13,041 nucleotides of DNA from Chitinophagaceae bacterium (GCA_016786525.1 JAEUVW010000018.1:1-13041); one strand, 5' to 3'; shown: positions 1 to 8,279, counted from the stretch's first letter. The notes: generated by a model not told the origin, from the sequence alone. Numbers and translations are program-made.

Positions 1-177
1 GTCCAGAACGGCAATTTCTGCCAAAGGGTATTTTTCCGTTTTACGCTTCAGGGTAGCCTCGTCCGCGTCGGCAACGATGACGCGCCACCCCCCGGACTTC
101 TTTATTGTATATTGTAATAAAGTCTCTATCAGATAAGAAGAGCTTTTCCCGGCGCCGATGATCAATACTGTTACCAT
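1..177 (-). CDS. Saccharopine dehydrogenase-like NADP-binding oxidoreductase, N-terminal part (cut by window edge)
   Basis: Only the first 59 codons are present; the gene continues beyond position 1. The start is the ATG at 177. The product opens with a beta-strand and a glycine-rich nucleotide-binding loop (VLIIGAGKSSSYLIE, residues 4-18), and the second strand ends in an acidic pair, VIVADADEA. This is the Rossmann-fold start typical of the saccharopine dehydrogenase/homospermidine synthase-like family, whose Bacteroidota members commonly begin with this kind of GAG(K/R)S(S/A)S loop. The family covers lysine-pathway saccharopine dehydrogenases and many uncharacterised relatives, so the substrate cannot be assigned from this piece. 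It is the last gene of the minus-strand block and lies 115 bp downstream of the LysM gene, so it may have its own promoter. The AT-rich leader holds a small hairpin (TTTCTT/AAGAAA at 195-210) and an imperfect inverted repeat with TGTGC/GCACA ends (220-249). Confidence 0.72.
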   Translation of the reverse strand, partial: MVTVLIIGAGKSSSYLIETLLQYTIKKSGGWRVIVADADEATLKRKTEKYPLAEIAVLD

Positions 178-292
178 AATAGGATGTTGTTTTATTTCTT
201 AATAAAGAAATTCAAACATTGTGCCATACATAGCTTTATGCCATGCACAAACCACGGTCACAAAGAGAATAGCTCATTTCACAAAAAATATT

Positions 293-1177
293 TCAATACT
301 TGAAGAAAAAGTCACACCAAAGCTTTACTTCCCGGGTCTCGAGGGCTGCGCGTGCCCTGCCATCCAGTCCGATTTTGGCATTGATGTATTGCTTGGTTGC
401 CGGCAGCGGACCTATTACTTTGGCAAACACAAATTTTTGGTTGGAGGGGTTCACCACTTTGATGACACGGCCCCTGCCGATGTCATTGCTGAAGGCATAC
501 AATAATTTGCTGTTGACCGTGGTCTGGGGCTTAAAGAAGACCACCATACCGCTGAGAGAATCAAAAAAAGTGCCGTTAGTGGTCTGGTAATTGTAGATCA
601 GCTCCAGGTCGGAAGGTTTTGGCTTCGCCGTATCTTCTTTTGCAGGCGCTGCTTTGGGGGCAACAGGGCTGCCGGTACCGGCTGTCCGCTCTTCGGTAAC
701 CACCACTTTGCTTTTCGGTGCATCATCTGTATACGCGATCCAGCCTGCGGCAATGGCATGGTGCCCGGCCAGCCCGGCATCATTGTTCCACTGGCGCAGG
801 GATTGCTCTTTTATGTCAAAAATATCTGCTACAGACAGGTAAGTATCCCCTTTCTGTAAGCGGTAGTATATACGTTTTGTATGCTCGTCGCCCGTTTGCT
901 GGTAATTATAATTGCCCAGGGGGATCATCAATAAGCGGCCGGGTACCAGTTTTTCATAAAAGGAAACATCGTTGTTCTGGCTGAGCACCAGGGCGGGAAC
1001 ACTGTATTTTTGTGCGATACTGTACAGGTTCTCATTTTCCCGCACGGTATGCATGACCATTGCCCTGCCCTGGTGCAGTACGGCAAACAGGCTGTCGCTG
1101 TTCCCCCCCTGCGCCTTTGCGGCATCGGCAAAAAGAAGGAGGGTGAGCAATGAAAAAAAGGAGCAAAATCTGTTCAT
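293..1177 (-). CDS. Exported LysM-domain protein with two LysM repeats and a C-terminal RlpA-like domain
   Basis: A 294-residue protein when started at the ATG at 1177; an upstream in-frame start at 1219 would add 14 charged residues ahead of a good signal peptide and would overlap the preceding gene, so I prefer 1177. Residues 1-22 form a Sec signal peptide (MNRFCSFFSLLTLLLF followed by ADAAKA), with probable cleavage before Gln23. A first LysM motif lies at about 42-87 (HTVRENENLYSIAQKYSV) and a second, more divergent one at about 103-149 (YYRLQKGDTYLSVADIFDI). A Pro/Ala/Lys/Thr-rich linker covers about 152-191. The C-terminal 90 residues (about 206-294), including IGRGRVIKVVNPSNQKFVFA, look like a double-psi beta-barrel of the RlpA type seen in many Bacteroidota LysM proteins; this part is inference. 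LysM binds N-acetylglucosamine-containing glycans, so an envelope role at peptidoglycan is likely. It follows the serine hydrolase gene by 22 bp, suggesting co-transcription. Confidence 0.82.
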   Translation of the reverse strand: MNRFCSFFSLLTLLLFADAAKAQGGNSDSLFAVLHQGRAMVMHTVRENENLYSIAQKYSVPALVLSQNNDVSFYEKLVPGRLLMIPLGNYNYQQTGDEHTKRIYYRLQKGDTYLSVADIFDIKEQSLRQWNNDAGLAGHHAIAAGWIAYTDDAPKSKVVVTEERTAGTGSPVAPKAAPAKEDTAKPKPSDLELIYNYQTTNGTFFDSLSGMVVFFKPQTTVNSKLLYAFSNDIGRGRVIKVVNPSNQKFVFAKVIGPLPATKQYINAKIGLDGRARAALETREVKLWCDFFFKY

Positions 1178-1199
1178 AATAAGGGTGTTTAAAAGATAC

Positions 1200-2396
1200 C
1201 TATTCTTCTCCCTCTTCAAAACCGCTTACACTATCGGTGCTTTTGACGATACTGTACAGCACCGGGGGCTGCCGGTAGATGGCATTCGACAGTTTATTGC
1301 CCAGTACGATGATGGTAAAATTGTCTTTGACAAACCGGTAAAAGCAGGTGTTGTTGCCATGCCACCAGCCATTATGGTAAATGACCTTGTACCCGTCAGG
1401 GTAACACAACATCCGCCAGCCCAGGCCGTAATTCTTGATGCCCGGCTTTTCGAAGGAACAAGGCCCGTAAGCCAGTTCCAGCGTTTCATTGGACAGGAAT
1501 TTGTTCCGGTAAAAAGACTGGTCCCAGCGGTACATATCCTCCACGGTGCTGTAGATGCCTTTATCGCCATATACGCCGTCTGAAAATGTGACAGGATTCG
1601 GGACATAGCCGCCCAGGTAACTGACTGTGGCATTGTCGGGAAGGCCACGGGCCGGATCGTACACAAAGGTATTGCGCATGCCCAGGGGTGCAAAAATGTA
1701 TTTGTGCAGGAAAGAGTCGTAACGCATTTCCGTTACCTCTTCGATAATGCTGGCCAATGCCAGGTAATTGGTATTACAGTACTTAAAGCGTGTATTGGCT
1801 TTGAAATCGACGCGAGGCTTGTGTTTGGCCATCAGCTGCAATACCTCGTCATTATAGATCGGTGCCGTGCTTTTGCGGTATACAGGTACCCAGTGCAAAT
1901 AATCAGGAAGCCCGGAGCGGTGGCACAGCAGCATACGGACGGTAATGTCCGGGTAGGGAAAGTTCTTCAGGTATTCCGATACAGGCTTATCGATATCCAG
2001 GTACTTGTTCTGGTACAGGTACAGGATAGCGGCACCGGTAAACGTCTTGGATACGGAAGCCAGCTGTACCGAATTATCGGGGGAAAGCATCATGCCCCTG
2101 CTCCTGTTGGCATAACCGATATAACGCTCATACAGGATCTTACCCTGGTAGCCGATCAGCACACTGCCATTAAAACCGGCACGTGCCTGTATTGTATAGA
2201 AAGAATCCAGTCTTTTGGCAATCTGTTTCCATTCCGCACTGTTGGTATCTGAATAGGCCAGTTGTATGGCGCCCATTTCTACAGGAGGCAGGGCAAAATT
2301 CGGTATGGCCTTTACTTCATCGCTGCTGCTTTGGCAGGCGAAAAGCAGGACAGAAAAAACAAGCGCTATGTAACAGGTTCTGGTCAAAATGGTCAT
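1200..2396 (-). CDS. Serine hydrolase of the class C beta-lactamase/PBP4-like family, putative lipoprotein
   Basis: I place the start at the ATG at 2396 (398 residues) because it gives a lipoprotein signal peptide ending in LLFAC, with lipid-accepting Cys21. The longer frame starting at 2483 would overlap acpH and put a second hydrophobic stretch in front. The catalytic SxxK motif is SVSK (Ser114-Lys117), the second motif is YCN (Tyr206-Asn208), and the third, KTG-like motif is HNG (His341), in the context YHNGWWHG. Order and spacing fit the Pfam Beta-lactamase (PF00144) family, which includes AmpC, D-aminopeptidases, esterases and penicillin-binding-like proteins. Domain membership is secure; the substrate is not. 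An envelope hydrolase acting on peptidoglycan peptides or small esters is plausible given the LysM gene downstream. I would not call it a resistance enzyme. It lies 58 bp downstream of acpH, probably in the same transcript. Confidence 0.87.
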   Translation of the reverse strand: MTILTRTCYIALVFSVLLFACQSSSDEVKAIPNFALPPVEMGAIQLAYSDTNSAEWKQIAKRLDSFYTIQARAGFNGSVLIGYQGKILYERYIGYANRSRGMMLSPDNSVQLASVSKTFTGAAILYLYQNKYLDIDKPVSEYLKNFPYPDITVRMLLCHRSGLPDYLHWVPVYRKSTAPIYNDEVLQLMAKHKPRVDFKANTRFKYCNTNYLALASIIEEVTEMRYDSFLHKYIFAPLGMRNTFVYDPARGLPDNATVSYLGGYVPNPVTFSDGVYGDKGIYSTVEDMYRWDQSFYRNKFLSNETLELAYGPCSFEKPGIKNYGLGWRMLCYPDGYKVIYHNGWWHGNNTCFYRFVKDNFTIIVLGNKLSNAIYRQPPVLYSIVKSTDSVSGFEEGEE

Positions 2397-2454
2397 TCTA
2401 ATGGATACGGCAATAAAAAAAACAATAGTTGCAAATATAAGTTTGCCGACCTGT

Positions 2455-3045
2455 TCATCTGCCCCTCCCTTCAATTTTAACAAAATCGATCACATCACTC
2501 ATAAACTCAGTATAATATGTTTGCAGGTACCGGCGCTTACTGCTCATCAACGCGAAAGCAGTTTCGACCTCCGTAATGTATTTCGAACGCCGCATCAGGC
2601 CGTTCAGCGACCTTTTCAAGCCTTCCTCGCTGCGGTAATGCAACAGCCAGTTGTGCTGCACCATGCTTTCAAAATACGGCACAAAGCGCTCCGGGAAAAA
2701 AGCGCTTCGGGAGCGCAAACTGTGATATGTGTTAGCGGCAAACGCAGCAAGCTCAGCCTCCCCGGCAAACAAGTGCGCATCGTTAGCGATGAAATGATCC
2801 AGGATGGTGTCCATAACAGGTCCGGCATACAAGTGATACTGCGGCCTGAAAATCAGTTTTGCCTCCGCTATGGCAGGATGTTCGTCTGTAAAGGCATCGA
2901 TGCGCCGGTGCAGTTCTATGCCCTTCCGTATTGACGGGGGATATTGGTCCAGGGCTTTTGTCCCCTTTACAAAATCGCCGATCATATTGCCGCAAAGGAT
3001 GTCTGCGTCTCCCATAGATAAGTAAGCGTGCCCGAGGTAGTTCAT
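2455..3045 (-). CDS. acpH: Acyl carrier protein phosphodiesterase (AcpH family, DUF479)
   Basis: A 196-residue cytoplasmic protein, the usual family length. AcpH-type enzymes hydrolyse the 4'-phosphopantetheine group from holo-ACP, giving apo-ACP and 4'-phosphopantetheine. The N-terminus MNYLGHAYLS matches the family opening (MNFLAHxHL), followed by GNMIGDFVKG (residues 19-28) and LHRRIDAFTDEHP (about 45-57), which supply conserved His/Asp residues of this HD-like helical fold. DHFIANDAHLF, further on, is also typical. It is the first gene of the minus-strand group and faces the DinB-like gene across a 110-bp divergent intergenic region. Bacteroidota homologues are rarely tested biochemically, so the family call is firm while the in vivo substrate is inferred. 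Confidence 0.88.
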   Translation of the reverse strand: MNYLGHAYLSMGDADILCGNMIGDFVKGTKALDQYPPSIRKGIELHRRIDAFTDEHPAIAEAKLIFRPQYHLYAGPVMDTILDHFIANDAHLFAGEAELAAFAANTYHSLRSRSAFFPERFVPYFESMVQHNWLLHYRSEEGLKRSLNGLMRRSKYITEVETAFALMSSKRRYLQTYYTEFMSDVIDFVKIEGRGR

Positions 3046-3079
3046 AAACCATTTTGCCGTTCTTCTGGATACGGGACAC

Positions 3080-3087
3080 TAAAATAG
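3080..3087 (-). promoter_or_regulatory. Possible -7 box for acpH (weak)
   Basis: On the minus strand this reads TATTTTAG, seven of eight matches to the Bacteroidota -7 consensus TAnnTTTG, 35-42 bp upstream of the acpH start. I see no convincing TTTG-type -33 element at the usual spacing, so this is only a candidate. Confidence 0.25.
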
Positions 3088-3121
3088 GCAGTTCAGGGCA
3101 TGAAGGCTTGTTAATTCTGCT

Positions 3122-3129
3122 TACCTTTA
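3122..3129 (+). promoter_or_regulatory. Possible -7 box for the DinB-like gene (weak)
   Basis: TACCTTTA matches seven of eight positions of TAnnTTTG and ends 26 bp before the ATG at 3156. No clear -33 element is visible at 19-21 bp upstream. Confidence 0.28.
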
Positions 3130-3155
3130 AGACCATTTCTGAAAAACCTGCTACC

Positions 3156-3674
3156 ATGACATTTCCCTTACCCGGCGAGTACAACCCCAATTTTGGCAAG
3201 TACATAGTGCTGGCCCGCTCTGCCGGCGGCGAATTTGCCGCTCTGTACCAAAGCAACACAGAAGAGATCTTCCGGTTGCTGAGCGCTTTACCACCTGAAA
3301 AGCAGGATTATCGTTACACGGAAGGCAAATGGACGATCAAAGAAGTATTGATGCACCTCAATGATACCGAGCGGGTATTCGGTTACAGGGCATTGGTCTG
3401 CGGCCGGGGCGATAGTACCACACCCCTGCATTACATGGACGAAAACCTGTATGCAGACCATGTATCCATAGCGCAGCGCTCTATGGAAAGCCTGCTTGCT
3501 GAATTCACGGTGATCAGGCAGAGCAACGCGTTTCTGTTCAGCAACCTGACCCCCGAGCAGAGTGCCTGGCTGGGCAACAACATCGATTATAAAGTCTCGG
3601 CACGGGCGCTGGCCTGGGCCCTCATCGGGCATGCCATTCATCACCTCAATGTGTTGCACGAACGCTACCTGTAA
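3156..3674 (+). CDS. DinB-like (DinB_2) four-helix metal-binding protein
   Basis: A 172-residue cytoplasmic protein. The ATG at 3156 (MTFPLPGEYNPNFGKYI) is chosen over an in-frame ATG at 3054, which would add 34 residues with no family resemblance and would nearly abut the divergent acpH start. The DinB/YfiT-like fold is indicated by GKWTIKEVLMHLNDTERVFGYR, carrying His67, and by the C-terminal helix GHAIHHLNVLHERYL. His67, His159 and His163 (the HxxxH pair) form the expected three-histidine metal site. Relatives include DNA-damage-inducible DinB of Bacillus, bacillithiol/mycothiol-dependent transferases and many proteins of unknown activity; the thiol cofactor and substrate are not predictable here. 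It stands alone at the head of the plus-strand block, 102 bp ahead of yfhO. Confidence 0.85.
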   Translation: MTFPLPGEYNPNFGKYIVLARSAGGEFAALYQSNTEEIFRLLSALPPEKQDYRYTEGKWTIKEVLMHLNDTERVFGYRALVCGRGDSTTPLHYMDENLYADHVSIAQRSMESLLAEFTVIRQSNAFLFSNLTPEQSAWLGNNIDYKVSARALAWALIGHAIHHLNVLHERYL

Positions 3675-3748
3675 AAAGCAGCATATACCCTCGTAGCCGC
3701 GACATGTAAAAAGATACCGGCTACCATACGAGCATACACCATTTCACT

Positions 3749-3756
3749 TATATTTG
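3749..3756 (+). promoter_or_regulatory. Candidate Bacteroidota -7 box upstream of yfhO
   Basis: TATATTTG is an exact match to the Bacteroidota -7 consensus TAnnTTTG and ends 20 bp before the yfhO ATG. A start site about six bases downstream would leave a leader of roughly 15 nt. The -33 TTTG element is not evident. It would drive the yfhO-acyltransferase-flippase-VF530 group. Confidence 0.5.
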
Positions 3757-3776
3757 CCCCTGCTAAAAAGCACAAT

Positions 3777-6317
3777 ATGCAACCATCCTTCTTGAAAAGA
3801 AACGCAACCACTATCGGTATCATCATCGGTTTCATGCTGATCTCCTTCCTGTATTGCCTGCCGCAGTTCCAGGGTAAAAAACTGAATGTACATGACCTGG
3901 TTTCTTGGGAGTCTTCCGTAAACCAGATCCGTCATTATGAAGATTCTACCGGGGTGCACCCTTTATGGAGCAATGCCATGTTTGGAGGTATGCCTACTTA
4001 TAACCTGTACCTGAGCGGTGTGAAAAACTATGTGATGCAAATCCATAGTGCCATAGCGCTTGTCGTTCCGCATCCGGCCTTCATGTTGTTCTATGCCATG
4101 CTCGGCTTTTTTGTCCTGGCCTGTGCGCTGAAGATCGACAAATGGATCGGCGCGATCGGGGGCCTGGCCTATGCTTTTGCAACATACAATCCTGAACTCA
4201 TTGCGTCCGGGCACGTGACCAAAGCGCTTTCCGTTGCAGATATGCCGGGTATACTGGCCGGCTTCATTATGATCTTCGACGGGCGCAGGCTTTCGGGTGC
4301 TGCCGTTATGGCCTTGTTCTTTACCCACATGCTGGGCTCATCGCACTACCAGATGGTATATTATACCGGTATCATGCTGGTCATAGCAGGTATCGGCATT
4401 GCGATCAACGAGATCAGGCACGGCCGGATCAAAAACCTGCTGATCGGAACCCTGATCTCTATCGTGGTGACGGGACTCTCTATTGCTCCTTCCCTGCCGC
4501 CGGTGATGGCTACTGCAGAATATACGAAATATACGATGCGCGGAGGCGCCAGCGAGCTGAAACAGTTAAAAAGCGGCCAAACCAAAGTAAACGGCGGCCT
4601 GGACAGGGAGTACGCTTTCCGCTGGAGCAATGGCATCGGCGAAACCTTCTGCCTCATCGTTCCTCAGCTCTATGGGGGCGCGTCCGGGCAGGATATCGGT
4701 ACCGGTTCTGAATTTTATAAAACATTGACCAGTATCGGGATGCAGGAGCAGTATGCAGAACAATATGCAGAGCAGGCGCCGACTTATTGGGGCCCTCAAC
4801 CCTTCCTGGCAGGCCCGGTCTATTTCGGTGCTATTATCTGTTTCCTTTTTGTACTCGGCATGCTCATTGTCCGTTCCCCGTATAAATGGTGGATGTTGGT
4901 GGCCAGCCTGGTTGCGATCCTGATGTCCCTGGGTCGTCATTTGCCCGGGCTCAACAATTTCCTGTTTGACCACCTGCCGATGTACAACAAATTCAGGGTG
5001 CCCTCTATGATCCTGGTGGTGCCGCAATTGTTGTTCCCGATGCTGGGCTTTTGGGCGCTGAATGACATCCTTACGTATAAAATCGCCGGTGATGCGCTGC
5101 TCAAAAAGCTGAAAACAGCAACCATTATTACCGCAGGATTGTGCGTGCTGCTTGCTGTAGGCAGCCAGCTGTTCTTTGATTTCAGGGGCGATGGCGATGC
5201 CGCACTGGCCGAACAGTTTGCCAAGAGCGCCGGCAACCCGCAGGTAGGTCAGCAAGTTGTCAAGGCACTGATGGACGATCGGGCCTCGATGGCCCTGAGC
5301 AGCGGCCTTTTGAGCGACTTCTTTATCGTGGCGGCTGCCGGGCTGATCTGGGCTTTCAGCAAAAACAAGCTTAAAAAAGAACTGATGCTCGGCGGACTGG
5401 CGCTGCTGGTTGCGATAGACCTGATCCCGACTGCACGCAAATACTTCAATGAAAAGAACTTTATCGATACATCCGATTATGAAGCCCAGTTCAACCCCAG
5501 GCCTGTGGATGCGGAGATACTGAAAGATAAAGATCCGTATTACCGCGTCCTTGACCTCAGCCGCAATACCTACAACGATGCGGTACAATCCTACTACCAT
5601 AAAACCGTAGGCGGGTACAGTGCGGTTAAGATGGAATCCTACCAGGACCTGATCGATGTACATATGAGCGGCCCCTTCAACAGCGAGGTGCTGAACATGC
5701 TCAATACGAAGTACATTATCTTCAACGGCGGGCAAAACGGGGAAGCGGTATTCCAGCCCAATCCCGGTGCTGCGGGCAATGCCTGGTTTGTAAACGAGGT
5801 AAAGTATGTAGACAATGCGGATGAGGAGATGAAGGGCATGAACGCCCCGGCCTTGGGCGACACGACGGAAGGCGGATGGAAAGCAACGCAAACCGCCATT
5901 ATCCGCAAAAACTTTGCGGCTCAGCTGGGCAATGCCGGCAATTTTGTGAAAGACAGCGCCGCCACGGTTAAACTGGACAGGTACGGTCTGAATGATATCA
6001 GCTTTGTCTCCAGCAACAGCCATCCCGGCTTGGCCGTATTTTCAGATGTGTATTATGACAAGGGCTGGAAAGCGTATGTAGACGGCAAAGAAACGCCTAT
6101 TGTGAAAGCAAACTATATCTTACGCGCGGTACTGCTCCCGGCAGGAAACCATAAGATCGAATTCAAATTCCACCCGGAAACCTTCTACCGCTACAACAAG
6201 TTTGCGATGATCGTCAGCCTGCTGCTGTACCTTTTGTTTGGAGCAGCCCTGTTCATGGCGTTCCGCAAGCGCAAACCCAATACTGAGGCTGTACCGCAAC
6301 AAGAAAGCATTAAATAA
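3777..6317 (+). CDS. YfhO-family polytopic membrane protein (putative GT-C glycosyltransferase-like)
   Basis: A large integral membrane protein of 846 residues. The first membrane span is at about 12-29 (TIGIIIGFMLISFLYCLP), followed by an external loop with LWSNAMFGGMPTYN (63-76), the hallmark of Bacteroidota YfhO proteins. Many further hydrophobic segments run through the first 540 residues. A large extracytoplasmic domain follows (about 560-800), ending in YYDKGWKAYVDGKE and LLPAGNHKIEFKFHP, again characteristic, then a last span and a basic tail (FRKRKP). The architecture is that of GT-C glycosyltransferases. Bacillus YfhO is needed for teichoic acid glycosylation; the function in Bacteroidota is not established. 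Position ahead of a sugar/glycan acyltransferase and a flippase supports a role in lipid-linked or surface glycan modification. A short internal duplication, EQYAEQYAEQ, occurs near residue 325. The acyltransferase begins 11 bp downstream. Confidence 0.85.
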   Translation: MQPSFLKRNATTIGIIIGFMLISFLYCLPQFQGKKLNVHDLVSWESSVNQIRHYEDSTGVHPLWSNAMFGGMPTYNLYLSGVKNYVMQIHSAIALVVPHPAFMLFYAMLGFFVLACALKIDKWIGAIGGLAYAFATYNPELIASGHVTKALSVADMPGILAGFIMIFDGRRLSGAAVMALFFTHMLGSSHYQMVYYTGIMLVIAGIGIAINEIRHGRIKNLLIGTLISIVVTGLSIAPSLPPVMATAEYTKYTMRGGASELKQLKSGQTKVNGGLDREYAFRWSNGIGETFCLIVPQLYGGASGQDIGTGSEFYKTLTSIGMQEQYAEQYAEQAPTYWGPQPFLAGPVYFGAIICFLFVLGMLIVRSPYKWWMLVASLVAILMSLGRHLPGLNNFLFDHLPMYNKFRVPSMILVVPQLLFPMLGFWALNDILTYKIAGDALLKKLKTATIITAGLCVLLAVGSQLFFDFRGDGDAALAEQFAKSAGNPQVGQQVVKALMDDRASMALSSGLLSDFFIVAAAGLIWAFSKNKLKKELMLGGLALLVAIDLIPTARKYFNEKNFIDTSDYEAQFNPRPVDAEILKDKDPYYRVLDLSRNTYNDAVQSYYHKTVGGYSAVKMESYQDLIDVHMSGPFNSEVLNMLNTKYIIFNGGQNGEAVFQPNPGAAGNAWFVNEVKYVDNADEEMKGMNAPALGDTTEGGWKATQTAIIRKNFAAQLGNAGNFVKDSAATVKLDRYGLNDISFVSSNSHPGLAVFSDVYYDKGWKAYVDGKETPIVKANYILRAVLLPAGNHKIEFKFHPETFYRYNKFAMIVSLLLYLLFGAALFMAFRKRKPNTEAVPQQESIK

Positions 6318-6328
6318 AGCAAATAGCA

Positions 6329-6871
6329 GTGGCAGGCAGACTGAGCAATACGATCCGGAAAGTGCTGCGGCTGCGCCGGGACATGAGCTTCGGCTTTTAT
6401 ATGACTGATTTCCTGTTCCGGAAAATACTGCGGCAAAACACCGGGGTCTCCTGGGCCCTGCACCATACGAGCACCATCCATTGCGCGGATAAGATCGTCA
6501 GGGGTGCGGGCGTCTTCCCGGGCGATTCCCCGGGTGTGTACATCAACGCGATCAATGGCATCCACATCGGCGACTATACCAATATCGGACCCGGTGTGGG
6601 CCTGTTGTCCGCCAATCACAACTTTACAGACAACAGTGTTTACGATCCTGCTGAACCAATCAGGATCGGCAGGCATTGCTGGATCGGCAAAGACGCTTCC
6701 ATACTGCCGGGCGTACACTTGGGAGACTTTACGATCGTCGGTGCGGGAGCCATAGTGACCCATAGTTTCAGCGAGGGGTATTGCGTGATCGCAGGGAATC
6801 CTGCACGGAAAATAAAAGAACTCAACCAACAAGATTGTTCCAGATTTGCAGGCGGAAAACAAACAAGGTAA
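6329..6871 (+). CDS. Hexapeptide-repeat acyltransferase (WbbJ/maltose O-acetyltransferase type)
   Basis: 180 residues with a GTG start at 6329, 11 bp after yfhO. An in-frame ATG at 6383 (residue 19, MSFGFYMTDF) is a possible alternative that would still keep the whole catalytic domain. The left-handed beta-helix is shown by repeated hexapeptides such as INGIHIGDYTNIGPGVGL (75-92), IRIGRHCWIGKDASILPGV (111-129) and FTIVGAGAIV. His97 in SANHNFTD is the probable catalytic base. The C-terminal GNPARKIKEL (156-165) is the usual closing motif. These enzymes transfer acetyl or longer acyl groups from acyl-CoA to a sugar hydroxyl or amine, and they are common in O-antigen, capsule and lipid-linked glycan loci. 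The acceptor is unknown. The last 26 bases overlap the flippase gene, so translation is probably coupled. Confidence 0.85.
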   Translation: MAGRLSNTIRKVLRLRRDMSFGFYMTDFLFRKILRQNTGVSWALHHTSTIHCADKIVRGAGVFPGDSPGVYINAINGIHIGDYTNIGPGVGLLSANHNFTDNSVYDPAEPIRIGRHCWIGKDASILPGVHLGDFTIVGAGAIVTHSFSEGYCVIAGNPARKIKELNQQDCSRFAGGKQTR

Positions 6872-8279
6872 GCAATCCGTAGCCGGCAGCTCGCTGTATC
6901 TTTTTGCAGCGAAATTCTTCCCGGCCCTGGCCATTTTCCTGGCGGTACTCTATTGTGCGCATATACTGGATACGGAGGCGTATGCCCGGTATCAGAATTT
7001 CTGGACGCAGCTGATCTTCCTCAGCGCTGTGGCAGGTATCGGTTTCCCGGCATTCATCATTACCTTTTCCGGTGCTAAAGCGATGTCCCTGCTCCGGGAA
7101 ATCACAGTAAAAAGATACGCGCTGTACCTTGTATTGCTCAGCTTATTGTCTGTATTGTTTGGCGGCTTGCAGTACCGGTATAACGGTAGCTCTTTTACCA
7201 CAAGCGCGGTATTCTTTTTCCTTTATGCAGGCCTTATGCTCAGCGATGCCTTGCTCACGGCCTTCAGGGCTTACCGCTGGCTTATCGGCGTCAACCTGTG
7301 CTATGCCACAGGCTTCCTGCTGATCCATTACCTGCAGGCAGGCAATGGCCTTGGCGCCTTGTTGCTGCCCCTGAGTGCACTGCTGGCACTGCGCCTGTTG
7401 CTGAACCTGTACCGGATCCGGGCGCTGCAGGGCGCCTCAGCCGGGGAATTGCCGCCACAAAGCGGGAACGAAAGCAGCTCAGCCCGTACCCTATGGTTGC
7501 AATTGGGCATCAATGACATCATCCAGGTTTTCTTCCGCTGGATCGACAAGTTTATTTTTTCCTTTATACTGGCAGATGAATTGTTTGCCGTGTATACCAA
7601 TGCGACGATAGAAATCGCCTTCCTGCCCCTGGTCTTTTCAGCCGTCAGCAGCGCGGCCATACAGCACTGGGCACACCAGCAGGAACGGAAAACCATAGAG
7701 GGTCAGATCGACCTGCTGCATCATGCTTCGGCGCTGCTCTCTTCCGTTGTTTTTCCCCTGTTCTTTTTTCTCCTCTTTTTCCGCGAGGAATTTTTGGTGA
7801 CCCTGTTCTCCGAAAAGTACAGCAGTGGCGTGTGGATCTTTGTTTGTGCCCAGCTGGTACTACCGGTAAGGGCCTACCCTTTTACTGCTTTACTGCAAAG
7901 TCATCACCGTGGGGATATCATCAACAAAGGCGCGCTCATCGACTTCCTGATGGCCTGCCTGCTGATGTACCCGATGTACTGCCTGCTGGGCCTACCGGGT
8001 GTGGCACTAGCCTTTGTGATCAGTACCTACTGGCAGGCAGGATACTACCTGCTCAGCGCTGCCCGCATCCTGCAGGTACCGGTACTGAGCCTGCTGCCGC
8101 TGCGTTTGCTGGCACGCAAAATGGTATTGTTCGCACTTATTTTCGGCAGCAGCTGGTGGGCGCTGTCACAGGCTTCCTTATCCCGTCCTGTTGTCTTCTG
8201 GTCGGGCATGGGTATACTGGCCCTTACGGGTATCTGCTCCCTGGCATATGAATGGAAGAAAAACGGGAAAATAATATGA
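6846..8279 (+). CDS. Polysaccharide biosynthesis flippase (Wzx-like, MOP superfamily)
   Basis: A 477-residue polytopic membrane protein with about 12-14 hydrophobic segments, starting with LYLFAAKFFPALAIFLAVLY and including the RYQNFWTQLIFLSAVAGIGF region typical of the PST/Wzx group. RWIDKFIFSFILADELFAVY in the middle is another family-like segment. No ATG occurs in frame before residue 79; the frame is open only from the TAA at 6813, and the best start is TTG at 6846 (an ATT at 6834 is less likely). This places 26 bases of overlap with the acyltransferase. Wzx-like proteins move undecaprenyl-linked oligosaccharides to the periplasmic face. Its partners here would be YfhO and the acyltransferase; no Wzy polymerase or priming transferase lies in the window. 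The stop TGA at 8277-8279 overlaps the next gene's ATG. Confidence 0.84.
   Translation: MQAENKQGKQSVAGSSLYLFAAKFFPALAIFLAVLYCAHILDTEAYARYQNFWTQLIFLSAVAGIGFPAFIITFSGAKAMSLLREITVKRYALYLVLLSLLSVLFGGLQYRYNGSSFTTSAVFFFLYAGLMLSDALLTAFRAYRWLIGVNLCYATGFLLIHYLQAGNGLGALLLPLSALLALRLLLNLYRIRALQGASAGELPPQSGNESSSARTLWLQLGINDIIQVFFRWIDKFIFSFILADELFAVYTNATIEIAFLPLVFSAVSSAAIQHWAHQQERKTIEGQIDLLHHASALLSSVVFPLFFFLLFFREEFLVTLFSEKYSSGVWIFVCAQLVLPVRAYPFTALLQSHHRGDIINKGALIDFLMACLLMYPMYCLLGLPGVALAFVISTYWQAGYYLLSAARILQVPVLSLLPLRLLARKMVLFALIFGSSWWALSQASLSRPVVFWSGMGILALTGICSLAYEWKKNGKII

Noticed and set aside
2397..2483. Longer N-terminus for the serine hydrolase (start at 2483)
   Set aside because: It would overlap acpH and place a second hydrophobic segment before a clean lipoprotein signal peptide.
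4566..6023. A 485-codon open frame on the minus strand opposite yfhO
   Set aside because: It lies wholly antisense to a well-recognised gene and its translation shows no known domain. Long antisense frames are a by-product of the codon use here.
6191..6934. A 247-codon minus-strand open frame across the yfhO/acyltransferase/flippase junctions
   Set aside because: It is antisense to three supported genes and has no recognisable motif.
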